Made by a program: the position numbers and the translations under genes. Source: Pseudorhodoferax sp. Leaf265 (GTDB taxonomy: Bacteria > Pseudomonadota > Gammaproteobacteria > Burkholderiales > Burkholderiaceae_C). Taken from it: 64,000 nt of DNA. The notes below the pieces were generated by a model. That model had not been told where the DNA came from. It made no database searches and saw only the letters and a program-made list of their open reading frames with translations. Positions 29,364 to 38,383 of the stretch are shown here, piece after piece. The stretch covers positions 250,678 through 314,677 of the forward strand of contig NZ_LMMT01000034.1 in assembly GCF_001422365.1 (NCBI RefSeq), given 5' to 3'. Numbering within the stretch: the first letter of the stretch is position 1; the number at the start of each line of letters is the position of its first letter.

Positions 29364-29879
29364 ATGACCGAAGTTTCCGAACAAGCCCGGGCCGAGGCCG
29401 GCCCCGACCTGCGCAAGACCGGCGAGCTGCTGCTCGCGCTTGGCGCAGAGGACATGTCCGAGGCGATCAAGGCCGCGGGCTGCGCCGTCACGCCGATCGA
29501 GCAGGACGGCGTGGTGCGCCTGCACAGCGCCAGCCACGGCGTGGGCTTCCAGGTGCTGTGGGGCAACCAGCTGGCCCCGGGCCGCTATGCGGACCTGACC
29601 TTCAGCTGCCCGCTGCGCGTGCAGGGCGGGGTGCTGCCCGAATCGGTGCTGGCCGACTGGCACCGCAGCAAGCGTTTCGCGCGCGTGGCCCTGCACGGGG
29701 ACTTTGTGGTGCTGGAGATGGATGTGGTGGCAGCCGGCGGCATCGCGGCCACGCACCTGGCGGTGATGGTGCAGCTGTGGACCCAGATGATGGGCCAGTT
29801 CTTCGTGCACCTGCGCAACTTCAAGCCCGAGGCCGGCGATGCGGCGCAGGCCACGCCCGAAGCGGCCACGCCGGCGTGA
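29364..29879 (+). CDS. YbjN-domain protein (type III-chaperone-like fold)
   Basis: A 171-residue cytoplasmic protein without signal peptide. Residues 30-155 match the YbjN family: LHSASHGVGFQVLWGN, WHRSKRFARVALHGDFVVLEMDVV and the C-terminal helix MVQLWTQMMGQFFVHL. YbjN proteins share the fold of type III secretion chaperones, which bind partner proteins in an extended form. In this operon it could hold an unexported component such as TpsA, which is inference. Its stop overlaps the next gene's GTG start. Confidence 0.8.
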   Translation: MTEVSEQARAEAGPDLRKTGELLLALGAEDMSEAIKAAGCAVTPIEQDGVVRLHSASHGVGFQVLWGNQLAPGRYADLTFSCPLRVQGGVLPESVLADWHRSKRFARVALHGDFVVLEMDVVAAGGIAATHLAVMVQLWTQMMGQFFVHLRNFKPEAGDAAQATPEAATPA

Positions 29880-30328
29880 GCGCCTGCGCTGGCTGGCGGG
29901 CGCGCCTGCGGCAGGGCCTGCGCACGCTGGGTTGGCTGGCGGCCGCGAGCACGGCAGCGCCCGCCGCCCAGGCCCAGCAGACGGCGCCGGCGCACTGGCT
30001 GCGCTATGCGCTGCAGGTCAGCGAGCAGCTGCAGCAGCGCCTGAGCGATCCCGCCGATGCGGCGGTGCAGCGCCTGCACGGCTGGATGCAGGAGCGCGTG
30101 CTGGCAGCGGACACGCCGCTGTCGCAGCAGCTGGTGGCGCGGTTGTGGATTGCCGCGGACGGCCGGGTGGAGCGCCTGGAGTTCACGCCGCTCGGCAAGG
30201 CCGAGGCAGATGCGGACCTGCGCGGGCTGCTGACCGCGCAGCCCTTGGAGGCCGGGCCGCCGGCCGACATGGGCCAGCCCTTGCTGCTGCAACTCGATCT
30301 GCAGCTGCTGGAGCGTGCACCGGGCTGA
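29876..30328 (+). CDS. stand-alone periplasmic TonB-like C-terminal domain protein
   Basis: A 150-residue protein starting with a GTG that overlaps the previous stop as GTGA. A basic N-terminus and hydrophobic core ending AAQAQQ (about residue 34) form a signal peptide. Residues 50-145 align by eye with the C-terminal domain of the TonB-like protein encoded upstream: QQLVARLWIAADGRVERLEF against VDLWLDADGRTVRVQL, then a helix and a final beta strand. It has no proline-rich spanner. It therefore looks like a soluble second TonB domain. Role unknown; a competitor or adaptor for the TonB complex is possible. Confidence 0.72.
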   Translation: MSACAGWRARLRQGLRTLGWLAAASTAAPAAQAQQTAPAHWLRYALQVSEQLQQRLSDPADAAVQRLHGWMQERVLAADTPLSQQLVARLWIAADGRVERLEFTPLGKAEADADLRGLLTAQPLEAGPPADMGQPLLLQLDLQLLERAPG

Positions 30329-30401
30329 GGCGCCAGGGCGCCGCCCCGGTGCGCGCGTTGTGCTTGCCGTGGAGCGCTGGGACAGCGCGGGGGAATTTCT
30401 T

Positions 30402-30566
30402 GTGCCGACCGTACTCGACCACGTGGCTTACTTCCTGAGGGCCTGGCGATCGGCCCTGTGGGTGCTGGCGACCGGGCCCGTGGTCTTCGTCAGCCTGGTG
30501 GCGTACCGCGGTTTCCGGGCCCTGTGCGCCTGGGCGCAGCGGTCACGGCGAAGCCATCCGTCCTGA
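30402..30566 (+). CDS. possible 54-residue membrane protein
   Basis: A short frame starting at GTG, preceded by GGGGGAA about seven bases upstream. It encodes one clear membrane helix (LWVLATGPVVFVSLVAYRGF) followed by a basic tail. It directly follows the secretion operon on the same strand. No family is recognised, and the frame could be fortuitous. Confidence 0.35.
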   Translation: MPTVLDHVAYFLRAWRSALWVLATGPVVFVSLVAYRGFRALCAWAQRSRRSHPS

Positions 30567-30573
30567 GGGGCCT

Positions 30574-30591
30574 GGCACCTCTCGGGGTGCC
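30574..30591 (+). terminator. hairpin at end of secretion operon
   Basis: GGCACC and GGTGCC form a 6-bp stem with a 6-base loop, just after the small membrane frame. Only two T residues follow, so it is weak as an intrinsic terminator. Confidence 0.3.
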
Positions 30592-30725
30592 TTGGCATCG
30601 CCGGCCTGGTGGCAGGCGCCATGCGCGGGCGGGCCTCGTCGCGCCGCTGGGATACAGCGGACTGCCGAGAGCCGCGCTGTTCCTGCATGCGCTCTGGTGG
30701 CCGCCGGCCGCTGCGCTGAGCGGGC

Positions 30726-31619
30726 TCAGTCGTGCAGCAGCTCCGCGATGCAGCCGGCCAGCTCCTGCGCCACCGCACGCACCATCTCCTGCGCAGGCAG
30801 GCTGCGCGCGAAGTACAGGCTCAGCGTCATCCGCACCTCGGGCTCCACGAGCTTCAGGCAGCGCACGTCGTAGCTGCGCGCGATCTTCCTGGCGTAGCCC
30901 GCGCTGACCATGTAGCCGCCCTGGTTCTCCACCACCGACAGGGCCGTGGTGGCGCTGCCGATCACGCGCCAGTCGTCCAGCACGAAGCGGCGGTCCAGGT
31001 AGTGCATGACATGCAGCACGGCGCGCGAGTCCATGAAGATCAGCGGCTTGCCGATGACCTCGGCCCATGGGATGCAGGTGCGCTCGGCGAACTCCGCCTG
31101 TGGCGCGACAAAGTACAGCGGCACATCGCAGATGTCGATGGTCTCGATGCCGGCACCGGCCGCGCGCCGCGGGCCCACGGCCAGATCGAAGGCGCCGCGC
31201 AGCAGGGCGTCCTGCAGCGTCTCGGCATCGTTGTCGACGAGCGAGATCTGCACGCCGGGCCGGCGCTGCATGCAGGCGCGTACGGCCGGCAGCAGGAACG
31301 AGGCATTCGCGAGCTGCGTGCCGCCGATGCGCAGGGCGCCCAGGCGGTTGTCGCGGATCGCGCCAGCACTGTCGGTGCTGCGCTGGTGCGCCAGCACCAC
31401 GTCGCGCGCGCAGCGGCCGAAGATCTCGCCCTGGGCCGTCGGTGCCACCGACTTGGGCGAACGGTCGAACAGCGCGAAGCCGACCAGCTCTTCGGCCTCG
31501 CGCACGGTCTTGCTCAGGGCCGGCACCGAGACACACAGCCGGTGCGCTGCCAGCGTGAAGCTGCGCAGCTCGGCGACCGCCACGATGGCCTTGTAGTGGC
31601 GCAGGGAGAGTTCCGGCAT
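30726..31619 (-). CDS. LysR-family transcriptional regulator
   Basis: A 297-residue regulator from the ATG of MPELSLRHYKAIVAV. The N-terminal helix-turn-helix reads ELRSFTLAAHRLCVSVPALSKTVREAEELVGFALFDRSPKSVAPT. The effector-binding domain spans about 90-290. An in-frame codon 14 residues upstream would place the start inside the operator-like palindrome, so the later ATG is preferred. It is divergent from a Bug receptor and amidase pair, which it probably regulates through the 21-bp palindrome in the 104-bp gap. Confidence 0.92.
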   Translation of the reverse strand: MPELSLRHYKAIVAVAELRSFTLAAHRLCVSVPALSKTVREAEELVGFALFDRSPKSVAPTAQGEIFGRCARDVVLAHQRSTDSAGAIRDNRLGALRIGGTQLANASFLLPAVRACMQRRPGVQISLVDNDAETLQDALLRGAFDLAVGPRRAAGAGIETIDICDVPLYFVAPQAEFAERTCIPWAEVIGKPLIFMDSRAVLHVMHYLDRRFVLDDWRVIGSATTALSVVENQGGYMVSAGYARKIARSYDVRCLKLVEPEVRMTLSLYFARSLPAQEMVRAVAQELAGCIAELLHD

Positions 31620-31651
31620 GGCGTGTTGCGCAGGGGTTAACAAGGCTTGCC

Positions 31652-31689
31652 GAATCGTCAATTGACCGATTCCTGGCGCTTTCTAGACT
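31652..31689 (+). promoter_or_regulatory. LysR operator-like palindrome and sigma-70 promoter for the Bug/amidase pair
   Basis: GAATCG at 31652-31657 and CGATTC at 31667-31672 flank the palindrome TCAATTGA, giving a near-perfect inverted repeat. TTGACC at 31662-31667 and TAGACT at 31684-31689 with a 16-base spacer form a sigma-70-like promoter pointing at the Bug gene. The operator overlaps the -35, fitting LysR control at a divergent promoter. Confidence 0.55.
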
Positions 31690-31723
31690 CGGCCGCTTCC
31701 CCATCCTTCCCTGCAGTTTTCGT

Positions 31724-32698
31724 ATGAACAGTTCCAGAAGGCAGGCCGTCCGGGCCATGGCCGCACTCGCGGGCGCTGCCGCCCTGACCGGCACGGCACG
31801 GGCCGAGACCTTCCCTGCGCGGCCGGTCACTTTGATTGTGCCCTGGCCCGCCGGCGGCTCGACCGACGCCGTGCTGCGCGCGCTGGCCAAGGCCACCGAG
31901 CCGCACCTGGGCCAGCCCATCGTGATCGACAACAAGCCCGGCGCCGCCGGCACGCTGGGCCCGGCCGTCATGGGCAAGACGGCCAAGCCCGACGGCTACA
32001 CCGTGAGCCAGGTGACGCAGACGCAGTTCCGGCTGCCGCACATGCAGAAGGTGTCGTTCGATCCGATCAAGGACTTCAGCTACATCATCCGCCTGACCGG
32101 GTACACCTTCGGCATGGTCGTCGACGCCAAGTCGCCCTGGAAGACGCTGCAGGACTTCATCGACCACGCGAAGAGGAACCCCGGCAAGCTGACCTATGGC
32201 TCGGGCGGCACGGGCACCTCGCACCACGTGGCACTGGCGGTGCTGGCCGAACGGCTCCAGCTGGATATCCAGCATGTGCCGTTCAAGGGCTCGTCGGAGA
32301 ACCTCGTGGCGCTGCTGGGCGGCCATGTGGATGCAGCGTCGGACTCGACCGGCTGGGCCCCTTACCTGCAGTCCGGCCGCATGCGCCTGCTGGCGACCTA
32401 TGGCCCCGAGCGCGCCAGGAAATGGCCCGAGGTGCCCACGCTCAACGAAGTCGCGCCGGGCCTGGTGTTCGACTCGCCGTACGGCCTGGCCGCCCCCGCC
32501 GGCACGCCGGCCGAGCGCATCAGGATCCTGCACGATGCCTTCAGGAAGGGCATGCAGGAAGTGGAGTTCCTGCGCGTGATGGAGAACTTCGACCAGACGC
32601 CGCGCTACATGAGCACTGCCGACTACACGGCCGACAACATCAAGACCTTCGCCGACGAGCGCGTCCTGATGCACAAGCTCGGATTGGCCAAGAAATGA
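31724..32698 (+). CDS. Bug-family (TctC-like) periplasmic solute-binding protein
   Basis: A 324-residue binding protein. An RR-containing signal peptide (SSRRQAVRAMAALAGAA) ends around ARAET. Family motifs are PVTLIVPWPAGGSTDAVLR, VIDNKPGAAGTLG and QHVPFKGSSENLVALLGGHVDAAS. Its stop codon overlaps the start of the amidase gene, so the two are translationally coupled. The bound compound may be the amidase substrate or product; this is inference from the operon. Confidence 0.9.
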   Translation: MNSSRRQAVRAMAALAGAAALTGTARAETFPARPVTLIVPWPAGGSTDAVLRALAKATEPHLGQPIVIDNKPGAAGTLGPAVMGKTAKPDGYTVSQVTQTQFRLPHMQKVSFDPIKDFSYIIRLTGYTFGMVVDAKSPWKTLQDFIDHAKRNPGKLTYGSGGTGTSHHVALAVLAERLQLDIQHVPFKGSSENLVALLGGHVDAASDSTGWAPYLQSGRMRLLATYGPERARKWPEVPTLNEVAPGLVFDSPYGLAAPAGTPAERIRILHDAFRKGMQEVEFLRVMENFDQTPRYMSTADYTADNIKTFADERVLMHKLGLAKK

Positions 32699-34194
32699 TG
32701 GACTTCGCAGAACAAGGCCTGGACGCCACGGCACTGGCGGCGGGCCTGGTGCAGGGCGCCTACAGCTGCACCGCGCTGATGCAGGACGTGCTGGCCCGCA
32801 TCGCGGCGCGCAACCCCGACATCAACGCGGTCTGCCTGGTCGACGCGGACCATGCCGCCGAGCAGGCCGAGGGCAACGACCGCCTGCTGGCCGGGCTGGA
32901 CACGACCGCGCGCGCGGCCCTGCTGCAGGCCCGGCCCTTCTTCGGCGTGCCCTCGCTGCTCAAGGACCTGGGCACGGCCGACCCGCGCCTGCCGAGCACC
33001 ATGGGCTCGGCCTACTTCGGCCAGGTGCGCTTCGCGCAGGAAGGCGACCTCACCGCGCGCTACCGCCAGGCCGGCTTCTCGCTGATCGGGCGCAGCACCT
33101 CGTCGGAGCTGGGCCTGAGCCCGACCTCCGAGGGCCCGAGCTATGGCGGCCCCACGCGCAACCCCTGGAACCGCGCGCACAGCGCCGGTGGCTCCAGCGG
33201 CGGTGCCGCCGCCGCGGTGGCCGCGGGCATGGTGCCGATCGCGCACGGCGGCGACGGCGGCGGTTCGATTCGCATCCCGGCGGCCTGCTGCGGCCTGGTC
33301 GGCCTGAAGACCAGCCGCGGCATGACGCCGTTCGGCCCGGCCCGCGGCGAAAGCTGGGGCGGCATGGTGTCCGAGCACATGCTGACCGTGTCGGTGCGCG
33401 ACTGCGCGCGCGCGCTCGACGTCGCGGCCGGCGCGTCACCGGGGGCGCCGTACGTGGCGCCGAGCTTCGCGCGCCGCTTCGCCGAGGTGGTCGAGCAGGT
33501 GCAGGCCGCAGGCACCGTCACACCGCTGCGCATCGGCATCGTGGTGCAGGACAGCCCGGCGCTGGACGATGCCGTGCGCGAGGCCTATGCGCAGTTCGGC
33601 CGGCGGCTGGCGCAGCTGGGCCATGTCTGCGTCGAGGTGCCGATGCCGGTGGCGCCGCGCGAGGTTATGCAGCACGTGGTGCCGGTCATCGCGCAGAACG
33701 CCTGGGCGGCGATCGAGGCCCATGGCCGGGCCTGCGGCAACACCGCGCTGGACGGCCTGCAGAAGACCGTGCAGTCCCTGGTCCGCTACGCGCAGCGCAT
33801 GTCGGCCAGCGACTATGTGCGGCACATCAACGGTCTGCACGCACTGGGCCGGCGCTTTGCCGACTACCTGGCCGCCACCGGCATCGACCTGCTGGCACTG
33901 CCGGTGCTGGCACGCGAGCCGGCGCCGATCGGCCGCTTCGGGCTGGACTGGGACGACTACGAGGACTACCGCTTCGGCGACGACAGCCTGCTGCAGTACT
34001 CGCCGTTCTGCCCGTTGGCCAATGCCACGGGCTGCCCGGCGCTGGCGCTGCCGGCCGGGCTCTCGCCGCGCCGGTTGCCGCTGGGCATGCAGCTCGTCGC
34101 GCCGCTGGGCCATGACGACCGGCTGATCGCCGTCGGCGCCCAGTACGAGGCGGCGTTTCCCTGGCAGCGCTACGCGCCGGCGGCGCAACGCTGA
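32695..34194 (+). CDS. amidase signature-family hydrolase
   Basis: A 499-residue cytoplasmic amidase. The Ser-cisSer-Lys triad is visible: Lys90 in GVPSLLKDLG, cis-Ser167 in GGSSGG, and nucleophile Ser191 in GDGGGSIRIPA. Family members hydrolyse amides and include the GatA subunit, but a GatA role is unlikely because gatB and gatC are absent and the partner is a Bug receptor. Two adjacent ATG codons (32695 and 32698) are possible starts; both overlap the Bug stop. The substrate is unknown. Confidence 0.88.
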   Translation: MMDFAEQGLDATALAAGLVQGAYSCTALMQDVLARIAARNPDINAVCLVDADHAAEQAEGNDRLLAGLDTTARAALLQARPFFGVPSLLKDLGTADPRLPSTMGSAYFGQVRFAQEGDLTARYRQAGFSLIGRSTSSELGLSPTSEGPSYGGPTRNPWNRAHSAGGSSGGAAAAVAAGMVPIAHGGDGGGSIRIPAACCGLVGLKTSRGMTPFGPARGESWGGMVSEHMLTVSVRDCARALDVAAGASPGAPYVAPSFARRFAEVVEQVQAAGTVTPLRIGIVVQDSPALDDAVREAYAQFGRRLAQLGHVCVEVPMPVAPREVMQHVVPVIAQNAWAAIEAHGRACGNTALDGLQKTVQSLVRYAQRMSASDYVRHINGLHALGRRFADYLAATGIDLLALPVLAREPAPIGRFGLDWDDYEDYRFGDDSLLQYSPFCPLANATGCPALALPAGLSPRRLPLGMQLVAPLGHDDRLIAVGAQYEAAFPWQRYAPAAQR

Positions 34195-34254
34195 GGCGCG
34201 GCGGCGCCGCCGCCGCACGGCATGGCGCATCGGTGCGCACAGCGGCCTGCGCCT

Positions 34255-35268
34255 TCAGCCAGCGCGCAGTTCGCGCGCATCGCGCGCCGGACTCTTTCCG
34301 AACGCGCGGGCGTACTCCCGGTTGAACTGCGAGGCGCTCTGGTAGCCGACGCTGTGGGCGGCCTGCTCGGCACTGACCGCCTCGGACAGCAGCATGCGGC
34401 GCGCTTCGAGCAGGCGCAACTGCTTTTGGTACTGCAACGGGCTCATGCGCGTCACGGCCTTGAAGTGGGCGTCCAGGGAGGAGCGGCTCATGTGGCCGGC
34501 CCGCGCCACGTCGTCCATGTCCAGCGGCTGGCGGTAGTGGCGGCGCAGCCAGTCGATGGCCAGCCCGATGCGCTGCGACTGCGTCCCGGGCGTCACGAGC
34601 TGTGCCAGCTTCCAGCCGTCGTCGGCCGCGAGCAGCCAGTACATGATCTCGCGCTGGACCAGCGGCGCCAGCTGCGCGATGTGCTGCGGCGTGTCGAGCA
34701 GCCGGCACAGCCGCAGCACCGCGTCGAGCAGCTGCTCGCTGGTGTGCGCGGCGTAGATGCCGCGCGGCACGGTGGTGCGCAGCTGCGCTGCGGGGGCTGC
34801 CGTGCCGCCGTCGAGCAGCAGCGAGGCCAGCACGGCCGGGTCCAGGTCGATCCAGACGCACAGGTACGGCCGCTGCGGCGATGCATCCACGATCTGGCCG
34901 GCCACCGGGATGTGGTGCGCCGCGACCACGTGGTGGGCCGTGTCGTATTCGACCCGCCCATCGCCCACCAGCAGCTGCTTGCGCCCCTGTGCGAGCAGGC
35001 ACAGGGCCGGCTCGTACATCACGTGCGTGAGGGGCGACTCCCCGCAGGCGCGGATCAGCCGCAACTTGGGGATCGGCGTGGCGTGCACGCCGTCGTGCGG
35101 CGCGAACGCCTGGGCCCGCAGCGCCAGCTCGGCCAGGCAGGCAGAACGGCGCAGCGGATCACCATTGAAACGCGCGGGAGCGGGAAGGTCCGGCATCAGA
35201 AAAGCATAGCAGTCGGCCACGCGGTCGGGCGCGTATGGCGGGGTGTCGAGGGCGGCGGCGCGGTTCAT
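34255..35268 (-). CDS. AraC-family transcriptional regulator
   Basis: A 337-residue regulator. Residues 60-210 match the AraC_N domain (LCLLAQGRKQLLVGDG, YDTAHHVVAAHHIPVAGQI, CVWIDLDPAVLASLL). The C-terminal 100 residues carry two helix-turn-helices (MDDVARAGHMSRSSLDAHFKAVT and HSVGYQSASQFNREYARAFG). The start ATG overlaps the stop of paoC by 4 bases, so the regulator is co-translated with the oxidoreductase it presumably controls, an uncommon arrangement for AraC proteins. A later ATG 24 codons in is an alternative start. Confidence 0.9.
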   Translation of the reverse strand: MNRAAALDTPPYAPDRVADCYAFLMPDLPAPARFNGDPLRRSACLAELALRAQAFAPHDGVHATPIPKLRLIRACGESPLTHVMYEPALCLLAQGRKQLLVGDGRVEYDTAHHVVAAHHIPVAGQIVDASPQRPYLCVWIDLDPAVLASLLLDGGTAAPAAQLRTTVPRGIYAAHTSEQLLDAVLRLCRLLDTPQHIAQLAPLVQREIMYWLLAADDGWKLAQLVTPGTQSQRIGLAIDWLRRHYRQPLDMDDVARAGHMSRSSLDAHFKAVTRMSPLQYQKQLRLLEARRMLLSEAVSAEQAAHSVGYQSASQFNREYARAFGKSPARDARELRAG

Positions 35269-37412
35269 GCAGCGCTTCCGGGAAGGGCATCGCGCTGCGC
35301 CAGCGAAGCCATCAGCAACTGGTCCGCCGTCACCGGGAAGCTGCGCAGCCGGATGCCCGTGGCGTGGAAGATGGCATTCGTCACCGCGGCGCCGCTGCCG
35401 CACACGCCGAGCTCGCCCACGCCCTTGATGCCCATGGGGTTGGCCGCGTCGTCGAAGTCGTCGAGCAGCACCGCCTCGATGGCAGGCACGTCGGCGTGGG
35501 TGGGCACCAGGTACTCGCCCAGGTCGCTGTTGAGCATGTGGCCGGAACGCGCATCGAGGTGCCCGGCCTCGTGCAGGGCCGAGCCGATGCCCCAGGCCAT
35601 GCCGCCGATCAGCTGCGAGCGCGCGGTCTTGGGGTTCAGGATGCGGCCGGCCGCGAACACGCCGAGCATGCGCCGCACGCGGACCTCGCAGGTGTCCGCG
35701 TCCACGCCGACCTCGGCGAAGGTGGCGCCGTAGGTGTGCTGCGAGAACAGCCGGTAGCGTGGGTCGTCGCCCTGGCCGGCGATGCTGCCCTCGGCCTCCA
35801 GGCCGATGGCGTAGGGCGCGCTGCCCGGTTGCCGGGCGGCGGCCCGCGCCTTCACCTTCAGCGCCTCGCAGGCGCGCTGCAAGGCCACGCTGGTGTTGGC
35901 CGCGCCCCAGGAGCCGCCGGAGCCGCCGCTCACCGGCAGGTCGCTGCGGGCCAGTTGCACATCGATCTGCGCCAGCGGCAGGCCCAGGCTCTCGGCCGCC
36001 ACCTGCGCGAGGATGGTGTAGGTGCCGGTGCCGATGTCGGTCATGTCGGACAGCACCTGGATGCGGCCGTCCGCACCCACCCGCACCACCACCCGCGTGG
36101 CGCCCTGGAAGTGGATGCGGATGGCCGAGGCCACGCCCCAGCCGACCTGCCAGCGGCCATCGCGCTGCGAGGCCGGCCGCGCCGGCCGCCGCGACCAGCC
36201 GAAGCGCTCGGCACCGGCGATCAGGCAGTCGGCCAGCTTGCGGCTGGACAGCGGCACGCCGCGTTCGGGATCGACGGCGGTGTCGTTGTAGAGGCGCAGC
36301 GCCACCGGATCGATGCCGAGCGCAAAGGCCAGTTCGTCCACCGCCGTCTCCACCGCCAGCAGGCCCGGCAGCTCGCCCGGGCCGCGCACCGGCTCGGGCA
36401 GCACGCGGTCGAGCACCACCACGCGGTGGCTGGTGGCGCGGTGGGGCGCTGCGTAGAGCGAGCGCGTCACGGTCGCGGTCTGCTCCGTGAACTCCTCGCC
36501 GGGGCTGCCCTGCATGCGCACGTCGTGGCCGATGCCGGTCAGCCGGCCGTTGGGGCTGGCGGCGATGCGCACGCGCTGCACCGTCTCCGGCCGCCCGCCG
36601 ACCATGGACACCATCTGCCGGCGCGTCAGCGCCACACGCACCGGCCGCCCGAGCGCGCGCGTGGCGATGGCCGCGCAGACGACGTGGGCGTGGGTGGTCA
36701 GTTTGGAGCCGAAGCCGCCGCCGACGAAGGCGGCATCGATGTGGATGGAGGCCAGCGGGATGCGCAGCGTGGCGGCGATGGCCTGGCGCGTGGTGATGAT
36801 GCGCTGCAGGCTGGCCCAGACATGCAGCGCCTCGTCGTGCCACGACGCGATGCAGGCATGCGGTTCCATGGCATGGGCCGCCTGGTAGGAGGTGCTGTAG
36901 TGCTGGTCCAGCCGCACCGGGGCATCGGCCATGGCCTGGTCCAGATCGCCGAGCGCCGTGTCGTTGGCAAAGCCGGCATTGGCGCGCGCCGGGGCATAGC
37001 CGGCCTGCTCGGCGAGCGCGAAGCTGCCGGGCGCGCTGGCGTAGTCCACGTCCAGCAGCGCCGCCGCGGCCTGCGCGTGCTCCAGCGTGTCGGCCACCAC
37101 CAGCGCCACCGGCTGGCCGGCGTAGCGGACCTGGTCGCTGGCGAACACCGGCCGTGCCCGCGCGAACTGCGACGGCACCGTGGTGTCGACCGCGCCCTGC
37201 GCGGGCGCATTGCGGTGCGTCACGACCAGTGCGACGCCGGGCGCGCGCTCGGCACGCGCCGTGTCGATGCGCGCGATGCGGCCGCGGCCAATGGCGGCGC
37301 CCACCAAGACGCCGCTGAGCGGGGCGCCGGCCTCGCGGCGGTCCAGCGTGTAGCGCGCGCGGCCCGTGACCTTGAGGGGGCCGTCCGCGCGGTCGATGGC
37401 CTGGCCGATCAT
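35265..37412 (-). CDS. paoC: PaoC-like molybdenum-cofactor subunit of aldehyde oxidoreductase
   Basis: A 715-residue large subunit of the xanthine oxidase family. The N-terminal domain has [15 protein letters not shown] and [19 protein letters not shown]. Molybdenum-domain motifs include [11 protein letters not shown] and [13 protein letters not shown]. The base glutamate is expected in GIKGVGELG near the C-terminus. It has no signal peptide and would be exported with the Tat-tagged small subunit. In E. coli, PaoABC oxidises aromatic aldehydes in the periplasm. The start overlaps the paoB stop by 4 bases. The substrate here is not determined. Confidence 0.88.
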   Translation of the reverse strand: MIGQAIDRADGPLKVTGRARYTLDRREAGAPLSGVLVGAAIGRGRIARIDTARAERAPGVALVVTHRNAPAQGAVDTTVPSQFARARPVFASDQVRYAGQPVALVVADTLEHAQAAAALLDVDYASAPGSFALAEQAGYAPARANAGFANDTALGDLDQAMADAPVRLDQHYSTSYQAAHAMEPHACIASWHDEALHVWASLQRIITTRQAIAATLRIPLASIHIDAAFVGGGFGSKLTTHAHVVCAAIATRALGRPVRVALTRRQMVSMVGGRPETVQRVRIAASPNGRLTGIGHDVRMQGSPGEEFTEQTATVTRSLYAAPHRATSHRVVVLDRVLPEPVRGPGELPGLLAVETAVDELAFALGIDPVALRLYNDTAVDPERGVPLSSRKLADCLIAGAERFGWSRRPARPASQRDGRWQVGWGVASAIRIHFQGATRVVVRVGADGRIQVLSDMTDIGTGTYTILAQVAAESLGLPLAQIDVQLARSDLPVSGGSGGSWGAANTSVALQRACEALKVKARAAARQPGSAPYAIGLEAEGSIAGQGDDPRYRLFSQHTYGATFAEVGVDADTCEVRVRRMLGVFAAGRILNPKTARSQLIGGMAWGIGSALHEAGHLDARSGHMLNSDLGEYLVPTHADVPAIEAVLLDDFDDAANPMGIKGVGELGVCGSGAAVTNAIFHATGIRLRSFPVTADQLLMASLAQRDALPGSAA

Positions 37413-38383
37413 GGCTGTGCTCCCGCGGCCTGGGCGATGCCGGCTTGCAGCACGCGTTGCACGAGTGGCAGCTTGTAGGCGTTCTGCGCCGTGGGTCGGG
37501 CACCCTTGAGAACGACCTCGGCGAGGTCGCCGGCCGACGCGCCGGGTGCCAGCCGCTCTGAAGCCTCGACCCGCCATGGCGCGTGCGCGAGGCCGCCGAA
37601 GGCCATGCGCAAGGGCGTGGCCCGGCCGTCCCTGGCCTGTGCCACGAGCGCCAGCGATACGTTGGCGAAGGCGTACGAGGCCCGGTCGCGCACCTTGCGG
37701 TAGATGTGCACGCCGCCCAGCGGCGCGGGCAGGGTCACGGCGGTGATGAGTTCTCCGGGCAGCAGGGTGGTTTCCAGGTGGGGTGTGTCGCCGGGCGGTG
37801 CGTAGAGCGCGGCGATGGGGATGGTCCGCCGACGCCCATCGGCGTTCGCGGTTTCCACCTGCGCATCGAGCGCGCGCATGGCCACCGCCATGTCGGAGGG
37901 ATGGGTGGCGATGCAGTGCGCACTCGCGCCCAGGATGGCCAGGTTGCGCGTCTGGCCGCCCATGGCCGCGCAGCCGCTGCCGGGGTGGCGCTTGTTGCAG
38001 GGCAGGGCGGGTTCGTAGAAGTAGGGGCAGCGCGTGCGCTGCAGCAGGTTGCCCGCGGTCGTGGCCTTGTTGCGCAGCTGGCCGGACGCGCCGGCCACGA
38101 TGGCGCGGCTCAGCACCGCATAGTCGCGGCGCACGCGCGCATCGGCCGCCAGGTCGGTGTTGCGCACCAGCGCACCGATGCGCAGGCCGCCCGCTGGCGT
38201 GGGCGTGATCTGGTCCAGGCCGATGCGGTTGACGTCCACGAGATGGGCGGGCGTCTCGATGTGCAGCTTCATGAGGTCCAGCAGGTTGGTGCCGCCCGCG
38301 ATGAACCTGGCGCCCGGCACCGCGGCGACGGCGGCGGCGGCTTCCTCGACCGAGCTGGCGCGCTGGTAGGTGAAGGCCTTCAT
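37409..38383 (-). CDS. paoB: PaoB-like FAD subunit of aldehyde oxidoreductase
   Basis: A 324-residue FAD-binding subunit. FAD motifs are [16 protein letters not shown] (residues 26-41) and [13 protein letters not shown]. Cys119, Cys129, Cys138 and Cys157 ([21 protein letters not shown]) match the extra iron-sulfur site of E. coli PaoB, which ordinary xanthine dehydrogenase FAD subunits lack. This supports the Pao assignment rather than a cytoplasmic xanthine dehydrogenase. Both ends overlap neighbours by 4 bases. Confidence 0.9.
   Translation of the reverse strand: MKAFTYQRASSVEEAAAAVAAVPGARFIAGGTNLLDLMKLHIETPAHLVDVNRIGLDQITPTPAGGLRIGALVRNTDLAADARVRRDYAVLSRAIVAGASGQLRNKATTAGNLLQRTRCPYFYEPALPCNKRHPGSGCAAMGGQTRNLAILGASAHCIATHPSDMAVAMRALDAQVETANADGRRRTIPIAALYAPPGDTPHLETTLLPGELITAVTLPAPLGGVHIYRKVRDRASYAFANVSLALVAQARDGRATPLRMAFGGLAHAPWRVEASERLAPGASAGDLAEVVLKGARPTAQNAYKLPLVQRVLQAGIAQAAGAQP

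Noticed and set aside
32695-34194. Amidase as GatA of the Glu-tRNA(Gln) amidotransferase.
   Set aside because: gatB and gatC are absent, and the gene is coupled to a Bug receptor under a LysR regulator, which suits a catabolic amidase.
35235-37478. A 747-codon plus-strand frame opposite paoC.
   Set aside because: Same effect of GC-rich codon use; the minus strand encodes the well-conserved molybdenum subunit with all family motifs.
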